A DNA stretch of 64,000 nucleotides, from the NCBI GenBank assembly GCA_014281115.1, contig JACONQ010000018.1, positions 1,736,001 through 1,800,000 on the forward strand, in the 5' to 3' direction. The notes under the pieces were generated by a model, which worked only from the letters and a program-made list of their open reading frames with translations, was not told the origin of the DNA and did no database searches. Positions 1-12,214 of this stretch are shown here, one piece after another (position 1 is the stretch's first letter; each line of letters begins with the position of its first letter). The position numbers and the translations under genes were made by a program. The DNA is from Laburnicola sp. R22_1 (lineage: Eukaryota; Ascomycota; Dothideomycetes; Pleosporales; Didymosphaeriaceae).

Positions 1-1799
1 CAAAGCTAAACTTAAAGTTACTAGTAAGTATAACGTGTTTATAGAAAAATTTAAGCTAGACTAATTAATTTAGTATAGCTTAGAAATAAGATAGTTACTT
101 ACTACCTATTAGCTTTAGGCTTAATATTGCTTTTCTTAAGGCTTATTTTTAGAAATAGTACTAGATTTAGTCACTAGAGCTATTACAAAGTCTAAAAAAG
201 ACCCTAAATAAAAGGTTCTTATTTAAGCTTTATAAAAGCGCGCTAATATATTTAAATAAGCTTTTACTATACTTAAGGTAATATCACCTTATACTATAGT
301 ATATATAGTCTTAGAAGATTTCTACTCCTAGCCTAATATTACTAATTAAGTAGCTATTAGATAAGGCTTATTTAGCTCTAAGAAAGTTCTCCCCTCTATT
401 AAAGATAGTTATAATCTATAGTACCGCACTTAAGTCCCTTTAAAACTCCCTAGCCTAGAAACGCCTAATCTACTATATAGTTTATACTACTTTTAGGTAG
501 CTAAGCAAAGCTTATTTTACCTAGCCGCACCCTAATATGCACTATAATATCCGCTCTAGCTTATAGTGCCTACTTTATAATAGAATAACACTCTTTACTA
601 CTTTCTAGTTCTAGAATATATATAAACTAAGCTTACTAATAGCGCCTAAATTAATATACCCTAAGGCAGACACGCTTTAGCTGTCCTATCTAGTATATCT
701 AAGCTAGGACGCTCTACAAAGCTACCTAACGTTAATAAGTACTATAAAAAAGGTTAACCTAGCTCTAGTATTAAAAGTTAACTAAAGAATATACGCAATA
801 AGATTCGCGTAAATATAGACTACTACTAAGATAATAACTATATAAAAAATTAAAATAACCTTATAAAAACTATACTTAGCTGCCTTAAAGGCGCGCCTTA
901 AGAGGCTGCGCAAAATTAGCGTTAAACAAATTAGGCCCTCTAGGAAAATTATAAACCTAACTTACTTTTTAAATTTCTAAAAGAGACTTATTATAATCCT
1001 TTTACTTCTTAATAGGCACGTAAAAAGTTTTATAAGCTCTTTCTCTCTAATAAAATAGACGCCTAAATATTCCTATAGATTTTTAAAAGTCTAGCTAAGA
1101 AGAGTAAACTAGATATAATGATCTAGAAGAATAAATTACAACTTAAGTTAATACTCTAGAAAAAGATAAAAGATTCTAATATTAACTATCCTAGAATTAA
1201 ATACTAGATAGCTGCAGCTAGCTACACTCTCTAAGACAATAATATAATAAGCCTATTTTAGGCGTGTACGCAAATTTCTTATAAAGTACTACCCTCTAGA
1301 TTAAAGCTCTTATATATAGTAACTAAAAAATAAGCACCCTACTTTAGACCTACTGTTTCCTTCTTACTCCTCTATAACTATAATAGAATATAGTGTATTA
1401 AGCATAATGCTTATTTTAGTGTAGTAAGATAGGGAACAAGCACTTAAGCCACTATAATTATTTCTAAAAGACAGCTACATAAGCAAATATATAGGCAGTA
1501 GATAATCTTAATTTAAATAAACTTAGTATTGCCTACTACTCTAATTTAGAAGTAGGTAATTTATTAGATATTAAGGCTTTAAATACAAGCTACTAGACCA
1601 CTCTAACCTAGTAGCTTATATAGGGACCACTAAACTAATTAATCTAGATAAGCCACAATTTTAATTATAAAATATAAATGCTAAACTAAAATCGCTACCT
1701 ATAGATAGCAAGATAGTAAGGATTCCTAAGCTATTTAGAGGCCCCTAGCTAGTTATACTAGTGCAAATTATATTCTAAGAATTAGCTTTTAGGTTATAA

Positions 1800-1835
1800 G
1801 TCTTAATAGACACTAGTGCTAGCGCTTATAACCTT
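1800..1835 (+). pseudogene. Retroelement aspartic protease motif remnant
   Basis: The + strand reads VLIDTSASAYNL, close to the retroelement protease active-site signature (L-I-D-T-G-A-S). The family glycine is replaced by serine, as expected from a single G to A change (GGT to AGT). It lies upstream of the reverse transcriptase remnant in the order usual for gypsy pol. It is not functional. Confidence 0.65.
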
Positions 1836-3094
1836 ATTACTTTAAGGTATATAAAAGCGGTACAAAAACAGCTTAAAGCTAAACTCCTTTACCTAAAGAC
1901 ACTAATTCCCTTTAAGAACTTTATAAAGAAGAGGAGTGTAAAAGTAGACACCTATTTTATAGCCTAGCTTAACATTAATAAACACAGCTTTACTATATAG
2001 TTTATTTTCTATAATATAAGAGACTACAATCTTATTATTAGTAGAATTTTTTTAAGTAAGCTAACTACCTAGTTAATACCTAGAACTACCACCTTTATTA
2101 AAAAAATAATAAGAATCTAACCTTTGCTAGTAACCTTATTCTACTATAGACTTTTCCCTACCTAACCCTTCCTACTAGAAGAATGCCACTTAATAGAATA
2201 GCCTACTTAAAAAGTAAAACTATATTCACTAAAAGACTCACTTATTAAAAGATAATTAGAGCATCTCTAAGAAAATTTCTATCTAGCTTCCTAACCCTAC
2301 TATCTTAGTTATTAGAACGTACTTAAAGGCTTACTAGAAACTAAGCTATAAGGATAACTTTAATAAGGATAGTAGCATAGAGGCTAAAGAGCTACCTGCT
2401 TTAAATAAAGAACTATTAGACAATAACTCGCCTATTAGTTACTCTATCCCCACTACCTAAGGAAGCTACTAGTAAGACTAGCCCCTAGGAATTATATAGT
2501 AGGATCTAGATACCACCACTAGCCCTAGACCTAAAGACTATAATTCTACTAGAACAGCTAATTTGTAGATTAGATAGCTCTTATAGAAATTAACTATTTA
2601 ATTAAAACTACCCTAGCTAAAATAATCTAGGTTAGCTTCCTTTCGCCCTACTAAATTACTAACACAGAAAAAAACTTATAAAAGATAAATAATAAATTGT
2701 ATTTAGTAAACCTACTAGTCCTATAAGATTTAGTTAACCTTCTAGAACTTATTTAGGCGCTAACATAAAAACAATTATATACTACTAGCTTTAATATTAA
2801 TATAGTAAGCGCTATAGTCTTTACTTTAAATAGTAGCCATAAGTCTAATATAATTATTAGTTATACTAGCCCCTATAAGCTAGCCAAACTTATTAAAGAC
2901 TATAAGAGCGAGATACACAGTCTAGAAAATAAGTCCTAAGCTAACCTACTCGCTAAAATAGAATAAGCGCTTCCTTAGCTAGAATACACTAGAGTAAAGC
3001 CTACCTATTTTTTAAAATTAAATTTTAACACCCTCCCGCCTTACTAAAAGGGCGTTAATTACTATATTAATCTTACTAAAGACCTATCTACGCT

Positions 3095-3720
3095 TACTAC
3101 CTCGCCTTTATATAGTATATTCTTAAAGTACCTTAAACTTCTTAAAGCCTATATTAATAACTATATTAAGCGCAGGTTTATTATCCCTAGCAACACTAGC
3201 TTTGCTTCGCTAGTGTTATTTACTAAAAAGCTAAGTAAAGGTTAGCGCTTTTATATTAATTACTACTAGCTTAATACTATTACTAAATAAAATATTATAA
3301 TAATCCTACTTATTAAAAAGATACTTATACGCCTCTCTAGAGCGAGACTCTTTACTAAGCTTAATATTTGCTAAGTATTCTACTAAATCTAGCTTACCCT
3401 AGAGACTAAAGTGCTAACTACTTTTAAACCTAGTATAAAAATTATAAGTATAGGGTCTTATCCTTTAGTATCTGTAATAGTCCTACTACCTTTTAATAGT
3501 TTATTAATAGTATTCTAGGTAATTATCTAGATAACTTCTATACTATATATATTAACAACATTCTTATCTTTTCTAAAAATCCTTTAGAATATAAAGAATA
3601 TATTTGTAAGGTCCTATTCTACTTAAGAAATACAAATTTACTATAACAGAAACTAAGTTCTTAAGATATATTATTAGCACTAAAGAAATCTATAAGGGCT
3701 CTATAAAGACTACTGCGGTT
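3095..3720 (+). pseudogene. Reverse transcriptase remnant of the gypsy element
   Basis: The + strand gives, with stops, the run RRFIIPSNTSFASLVLFTKK at about 3172-3231, which matches the gypsy RT segment G-F-I-R-P-S-x-S-P-x-x-S-P-V-L-F-x-x-K-K. Further on, the catalytic segment at 3548-3577 reads YINNILIFSK, where active elements have Y-x-D-D. Both catalytic aspartates are asparagines, each a G to A transition. The copy is catalytically dead and carries a RIP-type spectrum. Confidence 0.75.
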
Positions 3721-3739
3721 TAAGAATAAAAAAAGCCTA

Positions 3740-4335
3740 TAATACTTAAGGTATTATAAAGCTTTTTAGGCTTCTATAACTACTACTACTTCTTTCTTCC
3801 TTACTATAGGCAGGTTATTCGCCCCCTAATTAAGCTACTAAAAAATAGTGCCTTTTACACCTTTAAAGACTAGAAACATGCCGCCTTTAAAGCCGCTAAG
3901 TAACTTATAGCTAGTAATATCCTAGTCTTATAATACTCCCTATTTTAGATTACCTATATAGAAACTAACTCTAGTAATAGTATTAATATAGGCTCTCTTA
4001 GTTAACTATAATCTAATAGTACCTAGCGCCTAGTTATATAGTACTCTAAATTATTAAAGCCTACTAAGTTAAATTATAATATTTATAATAAGGAAATATT
4101 AGCAGTTATATAGAGTCTTTTAGAATAGAAAGCGTAACTAATTAGCCTCTAAACTACTAAGTCCTTTAATATTATTACTAATTATTAAGCCCTTAAGTAC
4201 TTTAGCACTAAATATAAGCTTTCTCTATAGTAAGCCTATTAGTCTAAAAAGCTGTCTAAATACTATTATTAAATTATATACTAACTAGGCACCTCAAATA
4301 TTATAGCTAATACACTATCTAGAAAATAGAATAAG
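3740..4335 (+). pseudogene. RT connection and RNase H remnant of the gypsy element
   Basis: Readable fragments include GFYNYYYFFLPYYRQVIRPL at about 3761, similar to the gypsy connection motif G-F-x-N-Y-Y-R-x-F-I. Near 4198-4335 come YFSTKYKLS, then SKKLSKYYY and GTSNIIANTLSRK. The last matches the end of gypsy RNase H, which usually ends G-x-x-N-x-x-A-D-x-L-S-R. The domain ends just before the nested transposon at 4427. Confidence 0.65.
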
Positions 4336-4426
4336 CTAAAATTGCAAATAGAAAAGAATTAAGAGACTTATACCTAGTTTTTTCTTCTATAACTACTAAA
4401 TATTGCTAAAGTAGCCCTTATAGCTA

Positions 4427-6260
4427 ACGTAATCCACTAGTAAGCTGCGTACACTACTAAGCTACGCACCCTACTAAAACGCGTACGCCTTTTTAATAGA
4501 TAACTAAACAACAACTAAATTAAACCTATATAAATATACATACAAAATATTCCTAATTGCTTCTATATTAAGTCCTCTTATGGCCTTGTATATCGCACTT
4601 TGAGCACGTTAGTAGTGCTCGCTAATAGCTCTAAGATACCTAGCACTAGACATTTACCTGTGCCCTTATTTCTGCCTCTACAGCCAGCCTCTAACCTTCC
4701 TGGCCTATAAGAGGCCCTTCTATAGCAATATACTGCTATTGCTGTTGCCTCTTTTTCTCTTAGCGATAGTTAGCCTAACGTAGCTTAGTGTTCTCCTTAG
4801 TAAGGATTATTATAGAGTGTATTGCTATCTAACATCCTTTTATAAACTAAGCTAGAGTCTAATATATAGGGCTCTACAATTAATAACTAAGGAAGTTACG
4901 TAGCAGCTAGGCCTACTACTACAGCTAAGCAACTGTATAAGGCGTCTTAGTAGTTTAGCGCCTCTTACTATTAGCTTCTTACCTTAGGGGAGACGACGTT
5001 CGGACCACAGTGAGCGATAATAGGACGCGCTTAGGATAGTGTAAGACAAGCCCTACTGCTTAAAAGCCACTCTTAATTAACTGCTCTAAGAAGACTAAAG
5101 TCCTAATACGCGTGTAGATATTACGAAATTCCTACTTATTAATATAAAAGATATAATTGCGCGCGAGTTTAGACACCTTATATTTATATACAGCTTTAAG
5201 CGGTGCGTAGTAGGCAATATCTAGCGGCTATAGTAGATATAAGCTATAAGCTAGCATATAAAGACTAATAATCTTATTCTCTATATAGAACTAATTAAAC
5301 TTAGGCGTTGCATGGCTGCTATAGCTATCTAGGATAAGCAGTCAATAGGCTCTAGCTAAGCGCAATGCAGTCTAATAGTTAAAGTGCTTAAGCCATTCTA
5401 GGCTAAGCTTGTTAGTTGTCTAGCTATTATCGCTTACTACAAGCCTCTAGTTGCCTAGAATAAGCTAATACTAGCTAGCTTAGTGTAGCTTTCTAGACAG
5501 TATAATAAATGACAAGAGCGTCTAGCCTAATACGCTAATATATTTAATTGCTGTAACCTAGTTATAATTGCCAGGCTGTATAGCAATTGGTTACCCAACT
5601 CTATTAGAGCTTATAATAATCTTAGACGTGCTAGCAACCCCTATTATAAATCCTATCTTATTAAAATTGTATATGTCCTTATCTATTATGCCGTACTTCT
5701 AACGCGTATCCTTAATAAGCTTAAACTAGGCTCTAAACTTAACTAGATCCTAATAGAGAGTACGCTAAGTATGTAGCTTCCTATCCTACTTAGTTATAAG
5801 CTCTGCCTGGCTGTTAATAAAGCGTAACACCTAGTTCTTACTAATAGGCTGTGGAGGCGAGATTTAGCCTCGAGCTTAAAGCAGGACGCCTGCCATTTGG
5901 CGCACATTAATAATATAGGGTAGAAAGCCTTATCTATTAAGGTCTAGGATCTAGCGAATAAGAGACTACTCTTTAAGAGGTAATAGCTTATGTTTATTAG
6001 ACGTTGTCTTAATTCTAGCTTGGACACTACAGAGGCGCGACTAGAGGGTTAATTTAGGAATATTATAGGCTGCTGCTATAGCGCAAATTAACTAATAAGG
6101 ATGAGACTTAATTAAGATAAGGGCAAGACTAAGTCTGTCTTCTTTTAATAGCAATTAAGCTCGTTATTATTAAGCCATGGTTAAAATGGCGGACGCGTCG
6201 TATCGCGTTTTAGTAGAGTGCGCAGCTTAGTAGTGTACGCAGCTCACTAGTAGATTACGT
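4427..6260 (-). mobile_element. RIP-mutated Fot1/pogo-type DNA transposon nested in the gypsy element
   Basis: Inverted terminal repeats of about 57 bp start ACGTAATC at 4427 and end GATTACGT at 6260. They are flanked by TA on both sides (4425-4426 and 6261-6262), the target duplication of Tc1/mariner/pogo elements. The repeats contain two subterminal copies of a motif like CTGCGCACCCC followed by a CTACTAAAACGCG-like box, the same arrangement as in the better preserved element at 42721-44506. At 5648-5680 the minus strand retains a mutated match to the Fot1 transposase motif around the first catalytic aspartate (Y-N-F-D-E-T-G-F in the family). No ORF survives. Its 1834 bp length resembles the 1786 bp relative. 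Confidence 0.8.
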
Positions 6261-6639
6261 TATTATAATTGCAAAGTAGAAGAAAGATAAAGTTAATATA
6301 AGCCCTAAAGAAGCCTATTCTTATATACTTATTAATCGCCTACTATATACTAATTAAGTACACAAGGTGCTTAAATTGCTCTAAAAAGCTACCTATTTAG
6401 GATTACTAGATTTCGCTCTTACTCCTTTAGAGTTACTTCTTTATAAAGACCGCCTAGTAGTTTCCTCTATAGAGTTTTTCTAGACATATCTAATTTAAAT
6501 AATATATACTTATTAAGTTACTATCTATCTAGATCTATAAAAACTCTCTAGCTTTTATGCTAGTTATATTACTAAAAGGGTATAAACGCTAATATTAATA
6601 GGTATATCTCTAATTACAAAGACTGCTAGTAAAGTAATC

Positions 6640-7840
6640 CCTTACTAGATAAAAAGTCAGACTTATTACACCTACTTCCTATCCTTATAAATATCTAGTA
6701 AGATATTTTAATTAATTTTAAATTAATTCCTAAGAATAAGAAAGGATACAATAACGCAATAGTATCTTATTATTACCTATCTAAGTATGCCTTTTCTATA
6801 TCCTACTATAAGATAGTTACTACTAAATAAGCCACTAATCTCTACTATTAGTATATATTTAGAGTCTTTGGCCCCCTAGCTTAATTATCTCTAACTGCAG
6901 CCACTAGTTTATTTCTACTTTCTTAGCTACTTTATATAAGCTTATAAATATTAAGTAACTTCTTTCTATAGTATAGCATCTATAAACTAATAACTAAACT
7001 AAAATTATAAATTAGTACCTTAACTAGCGTCTGTGTCTATTTATTAACTTTTATTAAGATAACTAGTTAGATTTACTGCCTAGCATAGACTAGGCCTAAG
7101 TAACACTACCCTATAATAGTACTAAAGTTTCGCCTTTTAAAATTAAGTTTAGGTATTAGCTATACTTTTACTAAAACTAGCGTAAGCATACCTAACTAGT
7201 TACTAAATCTCTAAATAATATTACTTTAGAAAAGGCTAAAGTATAGGTTAAGACCTATACTAAAGCCTACAAATTTATTTATAACACTACCCATACTAAT
7301 ATTTCTACTACTTAGGAAATACAATTAGAGTAGGCTAATAAACACAAATAAGCTATTAATTTTAATATTAAAGACTAGGTCTTTATTACCCTAAAGGAAT
7401 TTATTACTAAACGCCTATTAGTTAAGTTAAATTATTAAATAAAAGGACTATACCTAATTATAGGTAAGAAATGCCACTTATTTATACTTAAACTCCTATA
7501 ATATATAAGAGTTTACCTAGTGTTTCACACTAATAGGCTTTAAAGAAATTTAAATAATTCCTTACTAGATTAATTATAACCTCTAAAACTACCTATTAAG
7601 GTAAATAGAGTCTGTAAGTAGCTAGTTTCTTATATTCTTAATAGTAAAGTAGACTATAGAACACTAAAGTACTAGACAGCGTAGAAAGGGCATAACTCTA
7701 ACCTAACCTACTATCCTACTAATAACTTTATTAACTCTCCCCTGCTAATTAAAGCTTACTATTAAGAGTATCTTAAGTAAGTTAGTCTACTAAAATAGTT
7801 GCCTATTTAGCTAGACGCAACCCTCTAAGACACCTTTCTA
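6640..7840 (+). pseudogene. Integrase and chromodomain-like C-terminus of the gypsy element
   Basis: Downstream of the nested transposon the + strand resumes the gypsy reading. Around 7050-7130 the fragments DNWLDLLPSID and YNSTKVSPFKIKF (stops as gaps) match the integrase region Q-D-D-W-x-x-L-L-P-x-A-E-F-x-Y-N and S-T-x-x-S-P-F. At 7681-7770 the run KGHNSNLTYYPTNNFINSPL resembles the second half of a chromodomain (W-x-G-Y-D-x-x-x-x-W-Y-x-A-x-N-F-x-N-S-P). This suggests a chromovirus-like gypsy (inference). The region is full of stops. Confidence 0.6.
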
Positions 7841-8416
7841 GAGCCTATCCCTAAAGATAATATGCCTATAAAGACAGAGTTAAAGCGCTATATTAGGTGT
7901 GCTTAGCTAGATGCCTATTACTTTTTAATATTTATACGTTAAACGCGCTATACTTAGGTCCCTTTACTCCTAAATGTCCCTACTACTACTAGCTTAGCTA
8001 GATGCCTATTACTTTTTAATATTTATACTCTTCTATAGCCCTTAGACTTATAGAGCTGTCCTGCCCTAATTAAAAACTATATAGTTAAGTTAATTTTTTT
8101 AAAATACTCTTCTATAGTACTAGAAAACCTTATATAATATAATTGTGCTAGCGCGCAATAAACTAATTAGGAAAATTTTAGCTAACTATATTTTTATATA
8201 GTGTTAGAGCTAAGAATACACTTTATTAGTAAAATGCTAAATGCTAAGGTATAGTTTATACTATATTTTTCTACTAATCTATTAATTTACTCCTAACAAC
8301 TTTCCTTAATATCTTTACTAAATAGCACCCAAATTAAAAACTAAGGCTACTGCTAGAACTATAGGGGCCTATTACCCCTATTCTAGCCCTCTTTAGCCCT
8401 AAAATAGTGCTAGTTA

Positions 8417-8768
8417 TGTTGAAAATCCGTCAAAACACCCTATTTTTACATACTTTCCTTCCTATTTTTAGGCCTTAAAAGGGGGGTTATATAATAGTTT
8501 ATGCCTACCTCTCTACTACTTATTTACTATTACCTTTTCTTTTATATTCTAATAGCGCCTTTTACCTTATAGAAGGCGTCTTTTCTAGTTAGTGTTAGCG
8601 CGTAGTTAGTGTAGGGCCTATGCCCTACGCTGCCTACTATATAAGTAAAGGCCCCCTAGATCCCTTCCTTATCCTCTATCTTAGTATAGTCTTAATTTAG
8701 TTATCTCTTTTAACTATACTAGCTGTCCCTAAGAGTTTTTCCCTATAAGGCCGTGTACCGCCCTTACA
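8417..8768. repeat. Candidate solo LTR
   Basis: This segment begins TGTTGAAAATCCGTC and ends CCCTTACA, so it has TG...CA ends. It is bordered by AGTTA on both sides (8412-8416 and 8768-8772, the last one sharing the terminal A). It is less TA-mutated than its surroundings and contains a TATA-like TTATATAA just after an AAAAGGGGGG tract. No second copy is visible in the window. It could instead be the 3' LTR of the gypsy element upstream, though no clear polypurine tract precedes 8417. Confidence 0.35.
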
Positions 8769-8772
8769 GTTA

Positions 8773-9997
8773 TAAAAAAATACCTTTAAATATTCTAACT
8801 AGAAAAGTCTCTATTACCTCTTAGAGAGTAGCTAGCGTAGTAGACTAGAAGCGTAGATCTTTTTTATTATTATCTTACGCTATTTCCTTAATAAGGCGGT
8901 AGAATAGTATTTTCCTAATCAGGGGCTTAATACTCTTTTAGTACTTTCTAATTTCTCTAAGCATAATAGCTATATATTATTAGAATATATATATAATAAA
9001 TAGCTATAATAATAATATACTACCTAGCTTTTAGTAGTGCTTCTTCTTTAATATAATAGGTAGTATTTTGCGAGGCGCCTTTTACGTAGCTTTAGTAGCT
9101 AGTAGCTTCTTTTTTATTATTTAAGATTTGCTAGTAACTAGTTTAGAGTATCTAAATAGCTTAGTGTATGCTATTATTTTAGAAATTAAGATTATATAGT
9201 AGTTAAGACTATAGAGTATTAAAAAAGTAGCTAGAAGAGTAATAAGGTAGAGTAGCTAAGTAAGTACTAAGGTAAGTAAAAAAAACACACTAGTGTTATT
9301 AGCGCCTTACTTATATATATAGACCCCTATAGCTACTTTTTATAATAATAATAATATTTTTATTATTCTTATAATATTAACTATAGTTATTATATACTAT
9401 TATTATACCCTATACTATAGTGTCTATTAAGGAAAAGTCTTCTAATATCCTAAAGGGCCTTCTAAGCAGTAGCCTATAGATACTAGCAAATTTTAAACAT
9501 AATAAGTAGAAGGATTTTACTAAGGTACCTAGTAATTATAGCTTTTAATTATACTGTATACTAATATAAACAGGGCTTTATATTTAGAAATAAAAACATT
9601 AGCACTATTCTTTTATATTATAAATAAAGTAGCTTTTAGAAAAATTATCCGGCTAACTATAAAGTGCTATTTAAAGGTGCACTTAGTAATAGCGCCTATA
9701 CTATTATATAGAGGTTTTGTAATACACTTTATAATAAAGAAGAAAAGGCACTAGACTTTGCTAGATTAGCTAATTAAGCTATATAATATTAGCTTACAAA
9801 AAGCTTTATAATAATAAGAACTACTAACTACTTTTTAAAGTATAAAAGTATTAATAGCTTATAAGAAAAAGAAGAGCTTATATAGTTCTATTTTAAGAAT
9901 TAAAAAAGTAGTATATTATTATATCCTATTATTATATATTAGTTAATTAATAAGGAGTAGACAACTAGTTAGAGGCGAAACTAATAGCTATGTATAG
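8773..9997. other. AT-rich RIP-type DNA, no gene
   Basis: The stretch is AT-rich with dense TA, TAG and CTA and stops in all frames. I recognise no gene or element boundary. It is probably mutated transposon DNA. Confidence 0.6.
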
Positions 9998-10112
9998 TTT
10001 TTTTTTTGCGACTAAGGGATTTCTAATAAAAATATTATAATAATAGTAGTTATCCCTCCTACTATTATTAATATAAAAAAGCGTTTTAAGATAGTGTTAA
10101 TAAAAAGGGGTT
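9998..10112 (-). mobile_element. RIP-mutated 3' end of a non-LTR (LINE-type) element
   Basis: Read on the minus strand, this segment aligns almost end to end with the insertion at 20573-20693. It has the same AACCCCTTTTT start, the same CGCTTTT and AGGAGGGATAAC blocks, and the same terminal CCTTAGTCGC followed by a poly-A run (poly-T on + at 9998-10007). Differences are mostly C to T or G to A relative to the other copy. The element probably continues 5' towards higher coordinates, since the other copy starts abruptly at this point. Confidence 0.75.
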
Positions 10113-12113
10113 AGCGCATTATAAGTAAGCTAAGCGAGCTTAGTAGGCTTAGCGCGCCTACTCTAACTAAAAAAAAAATCTATATACAAAACTATATATA
10201 AGACTATATTACTATACTACAGTTTAGAGTAGGGGAGGTATAAGATAGTACTAGCGCTGTAATACTGCAACTATTATTTTCTCTACTATTATTTCTAAAG
10301 ATTGCTAGCAATAGCTATTATATTAGTAGGTTTGTGCTATTATAAGATATATGCTAGATAGGAGCTTACACACTATAGGTACACTAATACTCTATTTCTA
10401 GATTAAAGTTAACCTTAATAAGACATTATCTATTACTATTACTTTATTTCATACTATTCTTCTAAGCCCTAATACTAAAATTGTAATTAACACTACCTAA
10501 AAGTACGCTTTATATCTACTCGCCACTATTACTAGGGCTATACTAAAGTACTGCTCTATCTAAAAAATTATTAATAGGTTAAAGCAGAAGGTATACCTTA
10601 GCCTATACAAGGCAGTTCTAGTGTACTAGTTAGGCTAGTAATAGATTAGTAACTAGAGGCGCAAGGAGTACATAGAGTTCCTACTATAGTTTCTTATATT
10701 ACTGCTAGTTAGGAAGGTAGTAATAAAGGGTAGAATTAAGAGAAAAGAGAAGAAGATATTTATTAATAAGTTGCTAGGAGAGAAGAGTGTTGCGTAGATA
10801 TATTAGATTCTTATAGTTATTATAGTATTAGATAGTAAGCTAGTAAGCGCATTATATAAGTGTACTATATAGCGGCGTAATTACTAATAATAGTAATAAT
10901 AGAGCAAGAGTTAGTTTTCTATACACGCTTTAAGTAACTTAGAGTTAGAGCGCTTATAGATATTAGGCAAATGCATAGTTTATAAACTGTCCTTATAAAC
11001 TATTATTATATTAGTAGAGACTAGTAGACTATATTTTTAGACGCTGTACTAGAGCAGCCTTTCTATCCTAACCTACGTAGCTCAAATTAAAAAAATGTAT
11101 TAAAAAAGGTAATTAACACTAAATAAACAATGCGATATAGCTATGTATAAAAAGTAGAATAAAATTAAGAATAAAGTTAATTTAAAGGCCTACTAAGTAG
11201 CCCTAGCTAAGTATAAGATTATTACTAGTAAGGGGAAAGGCCCTTTTATACTATAGAGTTGTGTAGGTAAATAAATCTTTAGTTATAGTAGTGTATATAA
11301 GAAGCTCTTATGCAATATATATAAAATAGACCTAAAGAAGCTTAACGCTAATAGCTTTAAGAGTAAGGTTAATAAAAAGAATAGAAGGACTTCTACAATA
11401 GCGTAGGCAATATAGGTCTAACTACTAAAAAGCTAGTAATAGTTACTAATAAGAAATAGTTATAAGTTTATTATACTTATTTATTATATACTTTTACTAA
11501 TAATTATTGGTTACTATAAGCCTAGTTCTCCTACTAACCTTATTAACTATAGTAAGAATAATATGCTTAATAGTAATAAAGCGTATATTAAGAATAATAA
11601 TAATAATAATAAGTATAAAGAGGAAATTAAGGATAATAGAGAGAAGCTTAAGACTTATTTCTAGAAGCTACTAGATAGATATAACTCTAATATTATAGAT
11701 AAGGATATAGACTTTAAGGGTTTCTTAGACTTTAGGGGCTTAGGTACTAAAGGGGATTTAAATAGTAAAGGTGGCTTAGATGCTAAAGGGGTTTTAGATA
11801 ATAAGGGGAGCTTAGGTGCTAAGGAAATTTTAAATAATAATTAGCGCATAGAATAAGATAAGCTAGAGTTATAGTTTTGCTATAGCTAATTATTATAGCT
11901 AATAATTATATACTAGTTACTAAAGATGCTGCCTATAGTAGTATAGTAATAAGCTAATTACTACCTAAAACTAACTCTATAATAAAGGACTATACACTAG
12001 TTTAGATCTAAAACTAACTTATTATTAGTACGCTATATACTACACACTATTTCTAGCTAACTTTAATACTAGTTAAACACTACTATTATTAATATTATAG
12101 AATTTAGTTTATT
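10113..12113. other. AT-rich degenerate repeat DNA, probably 5' part of the LINE plus unknown remnants
   Basis: No ORF is present. The part next to 10113 is expected to be the body of the LINE whose tail lies at 9998-10112. Around 11640-11850 the + strand stays open for about 60 codons and reads glycine-rich imperfect repeats of the type LDAKGVLDNKGSLGAKE. This is a low-complexity coding remnant of unknown origin. Nothing else can be assigned. Confidence 0.45.
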
Positions 12114-12214
12114 CTATGTGGCGTTATTTTATCTACCTAGGGGTAGGACGACAAAGGCTTTTATCTCAAATAATATGACAAAAAAGCAGAGCCCCCTGCT
12201 TAGTAATTAAAAAA
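12114..12214 (+). repeat. Dispersed ~100-bp repeat, copy 1
   Basis: The segment begins CTATGTGGCGTTATTTTATC and includes GGACGACAAAGGC and GCAGAGCCCCCTGCTTAGTAA. It is directly repeated at 16078-16179 with about 90 percent identity by eye, and partially at 15982-16047. The first and last copies are about 4 kb apart in the same orientation. Whether they are LTR pieces or another repeat is unclear. Confidence 0.7.

Larger units (their letters stand above)
1..8100 (+). mobile_element. RIP-degenerate Ty3/gypsy retrotransposon (5' end outside window)
   Basis: Very AT-rich DNA with stops in all frames, yet the + strand keeps the domain order of a Ty3/gypsy pol: protease-like VLIDTSASAYNL near 1800, reverse transcriptase about 3100-3700, RNase H to about 4335, then integrase and a chromodomain-like tail from about 6700 to 7830. 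The reading is interrupted by a separate DNA transposon at 4427-6260. Stops are mostly TAG and TAA at places where family members carry Gln or Trp codons, which fits CpA to TpA mutation. Protease, RT, RNase H, integrase order is diagnostic of gypsy rather than copia. No gag was recognised in the first 1.7 kb and no 5' LTR is visible. The outer limits given are approximate. Confidence 0.8.
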
